Below are positions 9,095 to 18,782 of a stretch of DNA of 64,000 nt, one piece after another. Location: contig NZ_CALSAN010000001.1 in the NCBI RefSeq assembly GCF_943372915.1, forward strand, positions 62,001 through 126,000, written 5' to 3'. The translations under genes and the position numbers were made by a program. Within the stretch, counting starts at the first letter, position 1, and each line of letters starts with the position of its first letter. This DNA is from Ferrovibrio terrae_A (lineage in GTDB: Bacteria; Pseudomonadota; Alphaproteobacteria; Ferrovibrionales; Ferrovibrionaceae). The notes under the pieces are model-generated. The model saw only the letters and a list, made by a program, of their open reading frames with translations. It was not told the origin of the DNA and made no database searches.

Positions 9095-9130
9095 CAAAGA
9101 AAACGGCTGCCATCTTGCGATGGCAGCCGT
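9095..9130 (-). terminator. Rho-independent terminator of ahpD
   Basis: A 12-base-pair perfect stem (9103-9114 with 9119-9130) and a four-base loop. On the minus strand it is followed by TTTTCTTTG. It lies about 50 bases after the ahpD stop. The rest of 8884-9181 holds the upstream region of the second chemoreceptor gene; I see no further gene in it. Confidence 0.85.
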
Positions 9131-9181
9131 GGAAAACCGTCCGGGCGGAGGGGCGGGAGGCCCGAACGGGATGCGGAGTGT

Positions 9182-9748
9182 TTATTCGGCAGCGGCGGCG
9201 AAGCTGCCGGCCATCGCGGTTTCGCCATCCAGCGTCGCGGCCACCGCATGCACCACGGCCGCGATGCGCACCGCGGCCTGCACCTGTTCGGCCGAAAGGC
9301 CGCCCTTGCGCAGCTCATGCTCATGGGCGGTGAGGCACATGCCGCAGCCATTCACGGCCGAGACCGCGAGCGACCACAATTCGAAATCGACCTTGTCGAC
9401 GCCGGGCTTGCCGATGATGTTCATGCGCAGCTTGGCGGGCAGCGTCTTGTACTGGTTCTCGGCCGCGCCCTCGCCCATCAGATGGACGAAGCGGTAATAG
9501 ATGTTGTTCATGCCCATGATGGCGGCGGCGGCCTTGGCGGCTTCGAGCGCTTCCGGCGACAGCTTCGGCGCGAATTCTGCGATGATGGCCTGGATCACGC
9601 TGGGTTCGCGCGACGCCAGCGCCGAGGCAACGAAAGTGCCGGCACGCTGCTGCTCGGTGAGGCCCGGCTCGGTGGCGAGCGAACCCAGGTTGAGCTTGAG
9701 ATCGCGGGCATAGTCAGGCAGGCGGGTCTTCAGGCTTTCGAGGCTCAT
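9182..9748 (-). CDS. ahpD: Alkyl hydroperoxide reductase AhpD
   Basis: A 188-residue all-helical protein of the AhpD / carboxymuconolactone decarboxylase fold. The redox pair is C135 and C138 in NGCGMCLTAHEHEL, with H142 and an upstream glutamate (E123) completing the proton relay. AhpD reduces AhpC, using reducing equivalents from a lipoylated protein. The start at 9748 has a good AAGGAG. It follows ahpC on the same strand, with a strong hairpin (9792-9823) in between, and ends in a terminator at 9095-9130. Confidence 0.95.
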   Translation of the reverse strand: MSLESLKTRLPDYARDLKLNLGSLATEPGLTEQQRAGTFVASALASREPSVIQAIIAEFAPKLSPEALEAAKAAAAIMGMNNIYYRFVHLMGEGAAENQYKTLPAKLRMNIIGKPGVDKVDFELWSLAVSAVNGCGMCLTAHEHELRKGGLSAEQVQAAVRIAAVVHAVAATLDGETAMAGSFAAAAE

Positions 9749-9791
9749 GGCGAGGCTCCTTTTTTTATCGTGCAGTCAGGCTGGGGAGGCT

Positions 9792-9823
9792 TTCGCCGTG
9801 TCTCTGAACAGAGACACGGCGAA
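9792..9823. other. Perfect 14-base-pair hairpin between ahpC and ahpD
   Basis: Arms 9792-9805 and 9810-9823 (TTCGCCGTGTCTCT and its complement) pair perfectly around a four-base loop. No U-run follows on either strand, so it is not a classical terminator. Sitting between two cotranscribed genes, it could protect the 3' end of ahpC mRNA or partly attenuate reading into ahpD. Confidence 0.7.
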
Positions 9824-9837
9824 CCTTTGGGCTTGGC

Positions 9838-10377
9838 TTAGGCGGCCTTGAGGACGTCTTCGCCCTTCTGCCAGTTGCAGGGGCAGAGTTCGTCGGTCTG
9901 CAGCGCATCGAGCACGCGCAGCACTTCAGCCGGGTTGCGGCCGACGCTGAGGTCGTTCACCGAGACGAAGCGGATCACACCTTCCGGATCGACGATGAAG
10001 GTGGCACGCAGGCAGACACCCTCGGCCTTGTCGAGGATGCCGAGTTCCTGGCTCAGCTCGCGCTTGATATCGGCGAGCATGGCAAACGGCAGATCCTTCA
10101 GGTCGGCATGGTTGTTGCGCCAGGCCAGATGGACGAATTCAGAGTCGGTCGAAACGCCGTAGACGACGGTGTCGCGATCGTTGAAGTCGCCGTTGAGCTT
10201 GCCGAAGGCGGCAATCTCGGTCGGGCAGACGAAGGTGAAATCCTTCGGCCAGAAGAACACGACCTTCCACTTGCCCTTGTCGGACTCGCTGGAGATGTCG
10301 GTGAAGGCTTTCTTCGGGTCGGTGGAAACAACGGCCTTCAGGTTGAAGGCGGGAAACTTGTCGCCGATGGTCAGCAT
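9838..10377 (-). CDS. ahpC: Alkyl hydroperoxide reductase AhpC (2-Cys peroxiredoxin)
   Basis: 179 residues. The peroxidatic cysteine is C51 in DFTFVCPTE; two further cysteines sit near the C-terminus in DELCPCNW (C165 and C167), the arrangement of the mycobacterial-type AhpC that is recycled by AhpD. The start at 10377 (MLTIGDKFP) is preceded by GAGGAG; longer in-frame versions lack peroxiredoxin sequence. It reduces hydrogen peroxide, organic peroxides and peroxynitrite in the cytoplasm. It is transcribed divergently from oxyR, across a 155-base region with candidate OxyR sites, and is followed by ahpD. Confidence 0.96.
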   Translation of the reverse strand: MLTIGDKFPAFNLKAVVSTDPKKAFTDISSESDKGKWKVVFFWPKDFTFVCPTEIAAFGKLNGDFNDRDTVVYGVSTDSEFVHLAWRNNHADLKDLPFAMLADIKRELSQELGILDKAEGVCLRATFIVDPEGVIRFVSVNDLSVGRNPAEVLRVLDALQTDELCPCNWQKGEDVLKAA

Positions 10378-10490
10378 GGGTAAACGCTCCTCTACTTGGT
10401 CTTGGTTGCAGTCCGGGGCGGCGGGGCTGGTCAGTGCTATCCCGCTCGCAGTGATACTTAGATGCGTTCTAATCATTCAGCAAACAGATA

Positions 10491-10522
10491 ATTCCGATAG
10501 AATTAATCGCCTGAGGCGATTA
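10491..10522. promoter_or_regulatory. Candidate OxyR operator between ahpC and oxyR
   Basis: Two adjacent dyads lie just upstream of oxyR: ATTC-N5-GAAT at 10491-10503 and an 8-base inverted repeat TAATCGCC/GGCGATTA with a 3-base centre at 10504-10522. Both fit the T-N11-A form of LysR-type sites, and paired dyads suit a tetrameric OxyR. The position, 10 to 40 bases before the oxyR start, fits autoregulation; it could also serve the ahpC promoter. Inference from symmetry and context. Confidence 0.5.
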
Positions 10523-10532
10523 TATAACCCGC

Positions 10533-11480
10533 ATGATCAGTTCTCCGTCCCTAAGGCAATGGCGATATCTGGTTTCCTTGGCGGAAAACCGGCATTTCGG
10601 TAAAGCCGCCGAAGCCTGTTTCGTCACCCAGTCGACCCTGTCGGCCGGCATCCAGGAGCTGGAAACCCAGCTGGAGGCCGCCCTGGTCGACCGCACCAAA
10701 CGCAAAGTGGTGCTGACGCCGCTGGGTGAGGAACTGGCCGGCCGGGCCCGCGAGCTGCTGGGCCAGGCCGAAGACATGGTGCTGCTGGCGCGCGCCGCCG
10801 CCGTCCCCTTAAGCGGGCCGTTGCGCCTGGGCGTGATCCCGACCATCTCGCCCTTCCTGCTGCCGCGCGTGCTGCCGTCGCTGCGCAAACGTTTCCCCGA
10901 CCTGCGGCTGTTCCTCCGCGAAGACCTGACGGCGCGCCTAATCGAGCAGCTGCAGAACGGCAAGCTCGACCTGCTGCTGATCGCCCTGCCCTATGAAGGC
11001 GGCGCGCTGGATACCATGACGCTGTTCGACGACGACTTCCTGCTGGCCTGCCGCAGCGATCATCCGCTGGCCAGGCGCAATGCCGTGAAGCTGGATGATC
11101 TGGCCGATGCACAGCTGCTGTTGCTGGAAGATGGCCATTGCCTGCGCGACCATGCGCTGGCGGCCTGCCGTTTGCCGCCGTCGCCGCGCCGGGATGGTTT
11201 TGCCGCCACCTCGCTGCACACCCTGGTGCAGATGGTGGATAGCGGACTCGGTGTCACCCTGCTGCCGCAACTGGCGCTCGATGCCGGCATCCTGCGCGGC
11301 ACCGATGTGGCGGCACGGCCGCTGCAGGGCGACGATGTCGCGCGCCATATCGGACTGGCCTGGCGCCGCGGCACCCAGCGTGCCAAGGAATTCACCCTGT
11401 TCGGCGAAGCCCTGGTCGCGGCCCTGCACCAATCTGACGGGCGCCCGCCGGAAACATCATCCCCCGCCAAGAAAGCCTGA
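10533..11480 (+). CDS. oxyR: Hydrogen-peroxide-sensing LysR-type regulator OxyR
   Basis: 315 residues: N-terminal winged helix-turn-helix (about 5-65, FGKAAEACFVTQSTLSAGI) and a LysR substrate-type domain. The diagnostic feature is the pair C203 and C212 in LLEDGHCLRDHALAAC, nine residues apart as in C199/C208 of the enteric protein, which form the disulfide that activates OxyR. It is divergent from ahpC-ahpD, the classical OxyR targets. A GNAT acetyltransferase gene starts four bases after its stop, so the two may be cotranscribed. Confidence 0.95.
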   Translation: MISSPSLRQWRYLVSLAENRHFGKAAEACFVTQSTLSAGIQELETQLEAALVDRTKRKVVLTPLGEELAGRARELLGQAEDMVLLARAAAVPLSGPLRLGVIPTISPFLLPRVLPSLRKRFPDLRLFLREDLTARLIEQLQNGKLDLLLIALPYEGGALDTMTLFDDDFLLACRSDHPLARRNAVKLDDLADAQLLLLEDGHCLRDHALAACRLPPSPRRDGFAATSLHTLVQMVDSGLGVTLLPQLALDAGILRGTDVAARPLQGDDVARHIGLAWRRGTQRAKEFTLFGEALVAALHQSDGRPPETSSPAKKA

Positions 11481-11484
11481 CCGC

Positions 11485-12003
11485 ATGTCGAAGACCCTGA
11501 TCCGCGTCGCCACCATCGATGACGCCGAGACCATCGTGGCCCTGGTGCAGGCGCTGGCGATTTACGAGAAGGAACCGCTGAGCAGCGTGAAGCTGACGGC
11601 CGATGATATTCGCCGCGATGGCTTCGGCACCGAAAAGCGTTTCGAGGCACTGATCGCCGAGCTGGATGGCGAGCCGGTCGGCTTCGCGCTGTACTTCCAC
11701 AATTACTCGACCTGGGAAGGCCGCGCCGGCCTGTTCGTGGAAGACCTGTTCGTGCTGGAGCGCGCGCGCGGCCACGGCCTGGGCCGCCAGCTGATCACCG
11801 CACTGGCGGCGATTGCCGATGCGCGCGGCTGCAAGCGACTCGACCTCAACGTGCTGGACTGGAATCCAACGCGCGAATTTTACCACCGCCTCGGCATTCA
11901 GCATAAGACCGAATGGCTGCCCTACCGCATGACGCAGCCTGCCCTCGCCCGGCTCGGTGATGCCGCCGATCCCGCCTGGTTTGCTGGCCGTCCGCAGCGT
12001 TGA
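11485..12003 (+). CDS. GNAT-family N-acetyltransferase
   Basis: A 172-residue acetyltransferase with the acetyl-CoA loop ERARGHGLGRQLI (R/Q-x-x-G-x-G/A pattern), the strand LFVEDLFV before it and a C-terminal NVLDWNPTREFYHRLG. The early motif ATIDDAETIVALVQALAIYEKEP resembles diamine (spermidine/thialysine) acetyltransferases of the SAT branch, so a small amine substrate is likely but unproven. The start at 11485 is four bases after the oxyR stop, suggesting translation from the oxyR transcript. Confidence 0.85.
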   Translation: MSKTLIRVATIDDAETIVALVQALAIYEKEPLSSVKLTADDIRRDGFGTEKRFEALIAELDGEPVGFALYFHNYSTWEGRAGLFVEDLFVLERARGHGLGRQLITALAAIADARGCKRLDLNVLDWNPTREFYHRLGIQHKTEWLPYRMTQPALARLGDAADPAWFAGRPQR

Positions 12004-12113
12004 CTGCAGTGCGGCATGAGAGTGTCGCGCGGACAAAAGCCTTTGTCGTTCAACGGCCGAGTATGAGAGACTGAGCCCAGGCGGAAACCGCCCAGGGAGA
12101 TGTCGATCCAGCC

Positions 12114-14204
<2,091 letters not shown>

Positions 14205-14210
14205 CCACAT

Positions 14211-14250
14211 AAAAGAAAACGGCGCGTCAGATGACGCGCCGTTTTGGCAT
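14211..14250. terminator. Bidirectional Rho-independent terminator
   Basis: A GC-rich stem (14216-14227 with 14234-14245) is flanked by A-runs on the left and T-runs on the right, so it can stop transcription from both directions: the histidine kinase gene on the plus strand and mlaA on the minus strand. Confidence 0.88.
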
Positions 14251-14269
14251 CAAACCGGTTGACCGGTGC

Positions 14270-15115
14270 TTACTGCTTCTGCACCGGCAGGGTCTCGATT
14301 TCGCTGCCGGCATCGGCGGCGCGGCTGAGCGAGGTGGGCGAGACGCTGGGCTGCTTCGAGGCGCGGTTGGCGATCTCGTCAGCGCGACGCTGGCGATACA
14401 CGGTGCGCAGCGTGACGTAATAATCGAGCGAGGTCTTCTCGAGGTTATCGAGGGTTTCAAGCAGCTCGGCGCGGGCATCCAGACCGCTCACGATGGTGCG
14501 GGCATAGATCCAGCCATCGCGATCGGTGTTGCGCAGATACCAGTTGAGCGGATCGGCTGCGGTGTCGACGACAAAGCCGGTCAGGTCGCGCGGGTTGGAC
14601 GGGCCAAGCACCGGGATAAACAGATAGGCACCTTCGCCGGCGCCCCAGCTGGCCAGCGTCTGACCGAAATCTTCAGTATGAGCCGGAATCCCAAACCACT
14701 TGTCAGCAGCATCATAGAAACCGAGCACACCGACGGTGCTGTTGATGGCAAAGCGCTGCAGCGTATCGCCGGCGCGAGTGGTTTCACCCTGCAGCAGGTC
14801 GTTGGCCAGGATGATCGGAGTCCGCAGGTTCAGCAGTGCACTGCGGATACCGGTGCGGGCCGGTTCCGGCAGCAGGGTGCGGTAGACGAAGGCCGCTGGC
14901 TTGAGCAGGAAATGATCGAGCGCCATGTGGAACTCGAACATCGCGCGATTGACCGGCTCGAGTGGATCATTCACGGCTTCGAAATCGGCGCGGGCCTGGG
15001 GGTCGGTCGGGGCTGTGGCACAGCCGGCAAGCAGACCAGTCGAAAGCAGGGCAACTGCAGCGAGGGTCTTCCACTGGGACGTGCGCTGACCGGACTCGCG
15101 CGTAACAACGGACAT
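14270..15115 (-). CDS. mlaA: MlaA (VacJ) outer-membrane lipoprotein for lipid asymmetry
   Basis: 281 residues with a lipoprotein signal ending in the lipobox LLAGC (lipidated C32). The mature part shows the MlaA core: NDPLEPVNRAMFEFH, a NLRTPIILANDLLQG segment, the DFGQTLASWGAGEGAYL region and VLGPSNPRDLTGFVVD. MlaA works with porins at the outer membrane to remove mislocalised phospholipids and pass them to MlaC and the MlaFEDB ABC complex. No other mla gene is adjacent. The tail after residue 245 is polar and variable. Confidence 0.94.
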   Translation of the reverse strand: MSVVTRESGQRTSQWKTLAAVALLSTGLLAGCATAPTDPQARADFEAVNDPLEPVNRAMFEFHMALDHFLLKPAAFVYRTLLPEPARTGIRSALLNLRTPIILANDLLQGETTRAGDTLQRFAINSTVGVLGFYDAADKWFGIPAHTEDFGQTLASWGAGEGAYLFIPVLGPSNPRDLTGFVVDTAADPLNWYLRNTDRDGWIYARTIVSGLDARAELLETLDNLEKTSLDYYVTLRTVYRQRRADEIANRASKQPSVSPTSLSRAADAGSEIETLPVQKQ

Positions 15116-15282
15116 GGGGCTTGGACCTCTTTATAATTCTGAGGGTTATCTTATCGGATATCGGCCTTTCGCGCGCAAGCCGAATCCCGTGGACCGTGAT
15201 GGCCACTACCCTGCAACCGCACCGGGCGGATGCCTTTTTCCACAGGTGATGCAGTTCTGCCACAGCCCCTGACGGGGGCGAC

Positions 15283-15489
15283 TCAGTGGCGCAGCCCGGG
15301 ATTGCCTGGGCCGGTACCGCCCTCTGGATCGTCCGACTCGTCCGATTCGTCGGGTTCGACCACCGGAATCGCATAGGCGCCCTTGAGCCAGCGGTTGAGG
15401 TCGACATCGGCGCAGCGCGGCGAGCAGAACGGGCTGCGCTTGGGGTCGCTGGGTTTGCCGCAGATCGGGCAGGTTTTGGAGACCGTCAT
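15283..15489 (-). CDS. yacG: DNA gyrase inhibitor YacG (zinc-binding)
   Basis: A 68-residue protein with the four-cysteine zinc site CPICGK and FCSPRCADVDLNRWL that defines YacG, followed by an acidic, unstructured tail. YacG binds GyrB and blocks DNA binding. It lies 21 bases downstream of rng at the end of the infA-maf-rng-yacG run, a common alphaproteobacterial arrangement. Confidence 0.93.
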   Translation of the reverse strand: MTVSKTCPICGKPSDPKRSPFCSPRCADVDLNRWLKGAYAIPVVEPDESDESDDPEGGTGPGNPGLRH

Positions 15490-15510
15490 GGCGGATGCCG
15501 CAGGGTATCG

Positions 15511-17100
15511 TCAGCGGCCGAGCCGGCCAACTGAGAATGATTCGCGACGGCGGCCGGCTTCCGGCTTCACCTGGACCACGGCACCGATCTGGCGCTCCAG
15601 CTTGCTGCGCAGCTCGTCGTCGAACAGGGCGGCGACATCGGGCGCACAGGCGATTTCCAGCTTGCCGCCGGCCGGGCTGCTGGTCGCCTCGCGCCAGGTC
15701 CGGCGCAGCAATTCGGCCAGCACGGACGGCAGCGAGGGCAGCCGCCCGTCGCCATCACAGGTCGGGCAATTGTCGAACAGCCGGGTGGCGAGCGGTTCGC
15801 CGATGCGCTTGCGTGTCATCTCGACCAGGCCGAGCGCCGACATGCCCAGCACCTTATGCGGCGCCGGATCGCGCTTCAGCGCCTCGCGGAGCGCATTCAC
15901 CGTCTGGGCCCGATAGGCGGCATTTTCCATATGCAGGAAATCGATCACCACGATGCCGCCGATGCCGCGCAGGCGCAGCTGGCGCGCAATCGCGGTGGCG
16001 GCTTCCAGGTTGATCTTGAGTGCCTGCTCCTCGAAGGCATGGCCACGCGACGAGGCGCGGCCGGAATCGACATCGATGGCGGTGAGCGCCTCGGTCTCGC
16101 CGAACACGATGGCGCCGCCGGACGGCAGCTCGATGCGGCGGCCCAGCGCGGCAGCGATATCGGCCTCGATCTCGAACAGTTCAAACAGGCCGGCGGGATC
16201 ATCGAAGCGTTCCAGCCGCGCGACATAATTCGGCGCATGCTCGAACAGCCAGGCGCGGGCCTCGGCAAAACCAGGCGCGGCATTGACGCGGATGCGATCG
16301 AGCCGGGCGCCGACATAATCACGCAGCGCGCGGCCGACCGGGCCCATTTCGCGCCACAGTTCGGCCGGCACATTGGAGCTTTCGGTGGCCAGGCGACGCC
16401 GGTCCTCGATCGCGATCCAGCGCGCCCGCAGGCGTTCCAGATCGGCAAACAATTCTTCCTTCGATACGCCATCGGCATTGGCGTTGACGATGCAGCCCAT
16501 GCGGCGGCGGCGCTCGTCGCCATTGCGCCGCTCGGGCGCACGCTTGACCGGCTTGGCGCTGCGGCGATCGCCGGCGCGATGCTGCAGCCGGACACTGACT
16601 TCATGCTGCAGCCGGGCGGTGACCTCCAGCGGTGTCTGGTCGGCCAGCGCCATCAGGCTCTGCATCACGGCAGCCAGCCGCATGCGTTCGGCATCCTGGG
16701 CGATGCGCTTGGTCACGCGCACCGCGGCATCGTAGGGGCAGAAGGACAGGAAACGGCCGGGCAGCGCGATCTGGCAGGTGAGCTTGACGCCCTTTTCGCC
16801 AACCGGGTCGCGCACCACCTGCACCAGCACGGTTTCGCCCTCATGCAGGCATTGTTCGATCGGCTTGTCGCCCGGCTCGACCAGATCGTCGCGGCCGAGA
16901 AAACCGTCGCGGCTCAAGCCAATATCGACATAGGCCGCGCCCAGCCCCTTCTCGATCCGCCGCACGCGGCCGAGGAAAATCGCACCCAGGGCGGAATCGC
17001 GCTCGGGCCGCTCCAGATCGAGGTGGACCAGACGGTCATCCTCGACCAGGGCGACGCGCGTCTCGGTCAGTCCGACATCGATCAGCAGCTCGTTGGCCAT
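15511..17100 (-). CDS. rng: Ribonuclease E/G family endoribonuclease (RNase G-like)
   Basis: 529 residues. An S1 RNA-binding domain (about 38-110, GAIFLGRVRRIEKGLGAAYVDIG), a very basic insertion about 175-207, the 5'-sensor/RNase H-like region, catalytic aspartates in LTAIDVDSG and IVVIDFLHME, and the zinc-link CPTCDGDG near 452. It lacks the long RNase E scaffold tail, so RNase G is the better name. It would take part in rRNA 5'-end maturation and mRNA decay. It sits between maf and yacG. Confidence 0.92.
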   Translation of the reverse strand: MANELLIDVGLTETRVALVEDDRLVHLDLERPERDSALGAIFLGRVRRIEKGLGAAYVDIGLSRDGFLGRDDLVEPGDKPIEQCLHEGETVLVQVVRDPVGEKGVKLTCQIALPGRFLSFCPYDAAVRVTKRIAQDAERMRLAAVMQSLMALADQTPLEVTARLQHEVSVRLQHRAGDRRSAKPVKRAPERRNGDERRRRMGCIVNANADGVSKEELFADLERLRARWIAIEDRRRLATESSNVPAELWREMGPVGRALRDYVGARLDRIRVNAAPGFAEARAWLFEHAPNYVARLERFDDPAGLFELFEIEADIAAALGRRIELPSGGAIVFGETEALTAIDVDSGRASSRGHAFEEQALKINLEAATAIARQLRLRGIGGIVVIDFLHMENAAYRAQTVNALREALKRDPAPHKVLGMSALGLVEMTRKRIGEPLATRLFDNCPTCDGDGRLPSLPSVLAELLRRTWREATSSPAGGKLEIACAPDVAALFDDELRSKLERQIGAVVQVKPEAGRRRESFSVGRLGR

Positions 17101-17124
17101 CGAATCAGTTTATAGCGGGTTTCG

Positions 17125-17721
17125 TTAAAGAAGCGGATAGCCCGGAAGCGAATAGCCCAGGCCATGCAGCAGCCCGGCGGTTTCGGCCAGCGGCAGGCCG
17201 ACCACATTGGAATACGAGCCGCCGATCCAGGGAATGAAGGCCTCGGCCCGGCCCTGGATGGCATAGCCGCCAGCCTTGCCCAGGCCCTCGCCGCAGGCGG
17301 CATAGGCGGCGATTTCGGCCGCCGCGAGCCGGCGGAAGCGCACCTTGGTCTCGACCGCGCGGCGGCTGCTGCGGCCATCGGGATGAATCAGGCAGAGCCC
17401 GGTCACCACGGTATGGCGCCGGCCGGACAGCAGGCCAAGGCAATGGGCGACCTCGTCGGCGGTTTCCGCCTTGGGCAGAATGCGGCGGCCCAGCCCCACC
17501 ACCGTATCGGCGGCCAGCACCAGGGCATCGGGCCGCTGGGCGGCCACGGCGCGCGCCTTGGCCTGGCTCAGACGCAGCGCCAGGGGCCGCGGCAATTCGG
17601 ATTTTTCAGGGGTTTCGTCGAGATCGGCGGCCAGGATCGCATCCGGCACCAGGCCGATCTGGCGCAACAGATCGCGGCGACGCGGCGATGCGGAGGCCAG
17701 AACGAGGAGTGGCGCGGCCAC
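17125..17721 (-). CDS. maf: Maf-family nucleotide pyrophosphatase
   Basis: 198 residues with the Maf N-terminal signature LASASPRRRDLL, the conserved LAADTVVGLG strand with its metal-binding aspartate, and SGRRHTVVTGLCL followed by GGYAIQGRAEAFIPWIGGSY. Maf enzymes hydrolyse non-canonical or modified nucleoside triphosphates to the monophosphate and affect septum formation. It starts 21 bases after the infA stop. Confidence 0.93.
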   Translation of the reverse strand: MAAPLLVLASASPRRRDLLRQIGLVPDAILAADLDETPEKSELPRPLALRLSQAKARAVAAQRPDALVLAADTVVGLGRRILPKAETADEVAHCLGLLSGRRHTVVTGLCLIHPDGRSSRRAVETKVRFRRLAAAEIAAYAACGEGLGKAGGYAIQGRAEAFIPWIGGSYSNVVGLPLAETAGLLHGLGYSLPGYPLL

Positions 17722-17742
17722 GGTTCCGGCCCCGGATCAGGC

Positions 17743-17961
17743 TTACTTGAAGCGGAAGGTGATGCGGCCCTTGGTCAGGTCATAGGGGGTCATTTCCACC
17801 ATGACCTTGTCGCCCGCCAGCACGCGGATGCGGTTCTTGCGCATCTTGCCCGAGGTATGAGCCAGCACTTCGTGGCCGTTATCGAGCTTGACCCGGAACA
17901 TCGCGTTGGGCAGCAATTCGTCCACAACGCCGGGAAATTCCAGCAATTCTTCCTTCGCCAT
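17743..17961 (-). CDS. infA: Translation initiation factor IF-1
   Basis: A 72-residue S1-fold protein, full length, starting MAKEELLEFPG and carrying HTSGKMRKNRIRVLAGDKV and the end KGRITFRFK, all standard for IF-1. It binds the ribosomal A site during initiation. First gene of infA-maf-rng-yacG. Two direct copies of GTTTTACGGT lie immediately upstream (17971-17980 and 17987-17996). Confidence 0.98.
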   Translation of the reverse strand: MAKEELLEFPGVVDELLPNAMFRVKLDNGHEVLAHTSGKMRKNRIRVLAGDKVMVEMTPYDLTKGRITFRFK

Positions 17962-17970
17962 TCAGCCTCT

Positions 17971-17996
17971 GTTTTACGGTAGCTCGGTTTTACGGT
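17971..17996. repeat. Short direct repeat upstream of infA
   Basis: GTTTTACGGT occurs twice at 17971-17980 and 17987-17996, spaced 16 bases start to start, 10 to 35 bases upstream of the infA start. This is in the leader or promoter of the gene; the spacing could suit a regulator or be chance. Confidence 0.45.
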
Positions 17997-18153
17997 CGTC
18001 GCGCGCCGGAACGGCGCGGCCATCAGATGCGCTTGCAGCGCGGGCGAGAACATGCGCGCGACCGCCCGGAAAATCAAGGCCGTAGCCGGAATGCTGCCAC
18101 TGGCAGGGTATAACCGGAATTCCCGGTTTTCCGGAACTTATGGCGAACGGCGA

Positions 18154-18708
18154 CTAGTCCACCTGAATCCGGATGGCCGACCACACCCATTTCGCATCGT
18201 CATGGGCCTTCAGGCCGGGATGCCTGTCGTCGCGCGGATAGACCACCCAGGTGGGGCCGCGACCGCCGAGGCCGAGATAGTTGCCATCGGCCTTGAGCGC
18301 CAGCAACACCGGATACTGCGCCAGGTCGGTGAGGGGGATTTCGGCGCCATAGCCGTCGATGGCAAAGACCTTGATGGTCTTGCCTTTCGATCCGGCGGCC
18401 TTGAGCACATCGGCCAGCAGCGGGCCGCGGAATGTATAGGCCTTGGGCCAGGTGTCGTATTTCACCGTCAGGGTTTTCTGCGGCAGTTTTTCCAGCATGG
18501 CGAGATCGAAACTCGCCGCCGTATCGAAACTCACATTGCCGAATTTGAAAAAGGCGTCGTCGAACTCGTTCAGCGCGCCGCGATTGGTGTTGGCAATTGC
18601 GCCATGCACGGTGAGCACCACCGCGCCTTTGGGTTTGGCCAGATCGGCGGCCTGGGCTGAAACGGCGACGCCGATGGCAACAACGGCAGCGAGCAATGCG
18701 CGCAACAT
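18154..18708 (-). CDS. Exported sulfite-oxidase-fold (molybdopterin oxidoreductase-like) protein
   Basis: 184 residues from the ATG at 18708, which has a strong GGAGGA. A signal peptide (about 1-20, ending in AQA) leads to a domain of the oxidoreductase molybdopterin-binding type: LTVKYDTWPKAYTFRGPLLADVL, then IKVFAIDGYGAEIPLTDL and a late GLGGRGPTWVVYPRD. There is no cysteine anywhere, so the cysteine ligand of molybdenum found in sulfite oxidases is absent; it may be a non-catalytic, binding or sensory version. It follows the GAF histidine kinase gene on the same strand 74 bases downstream, so they may be linked. Confidence 0.72.
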   Translation of the reverse strand: MLRALLAAVVAIGVAVSAQAADLAKPKGAVVLTVHGAIANTNRGALNEFDDAFFKFGNVSFDTAASFDLAMLEKLPQKTLTVKYDTWPKAYTFRGPLLADVLKAAGSKGKTIKVFAIDGYGAEIPLTDLAQYPVLLALKADGNYLGLGGRGPTWVVYPRDDRHPGLKAHDDAKWVWSAIRIQVD

Positions 18709-18782
18709 CGTATGTCCTCCCGCAATCGAGACTGCCATCTGGTTACGCGCCCGCCGCAGGCGTGTCCAGTGACGGCAGCACG

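Noticed and set aside
9792..9823. Terminator between ahpC and ahpD
   Set aside because: Strong stem but no T-run on either strand.
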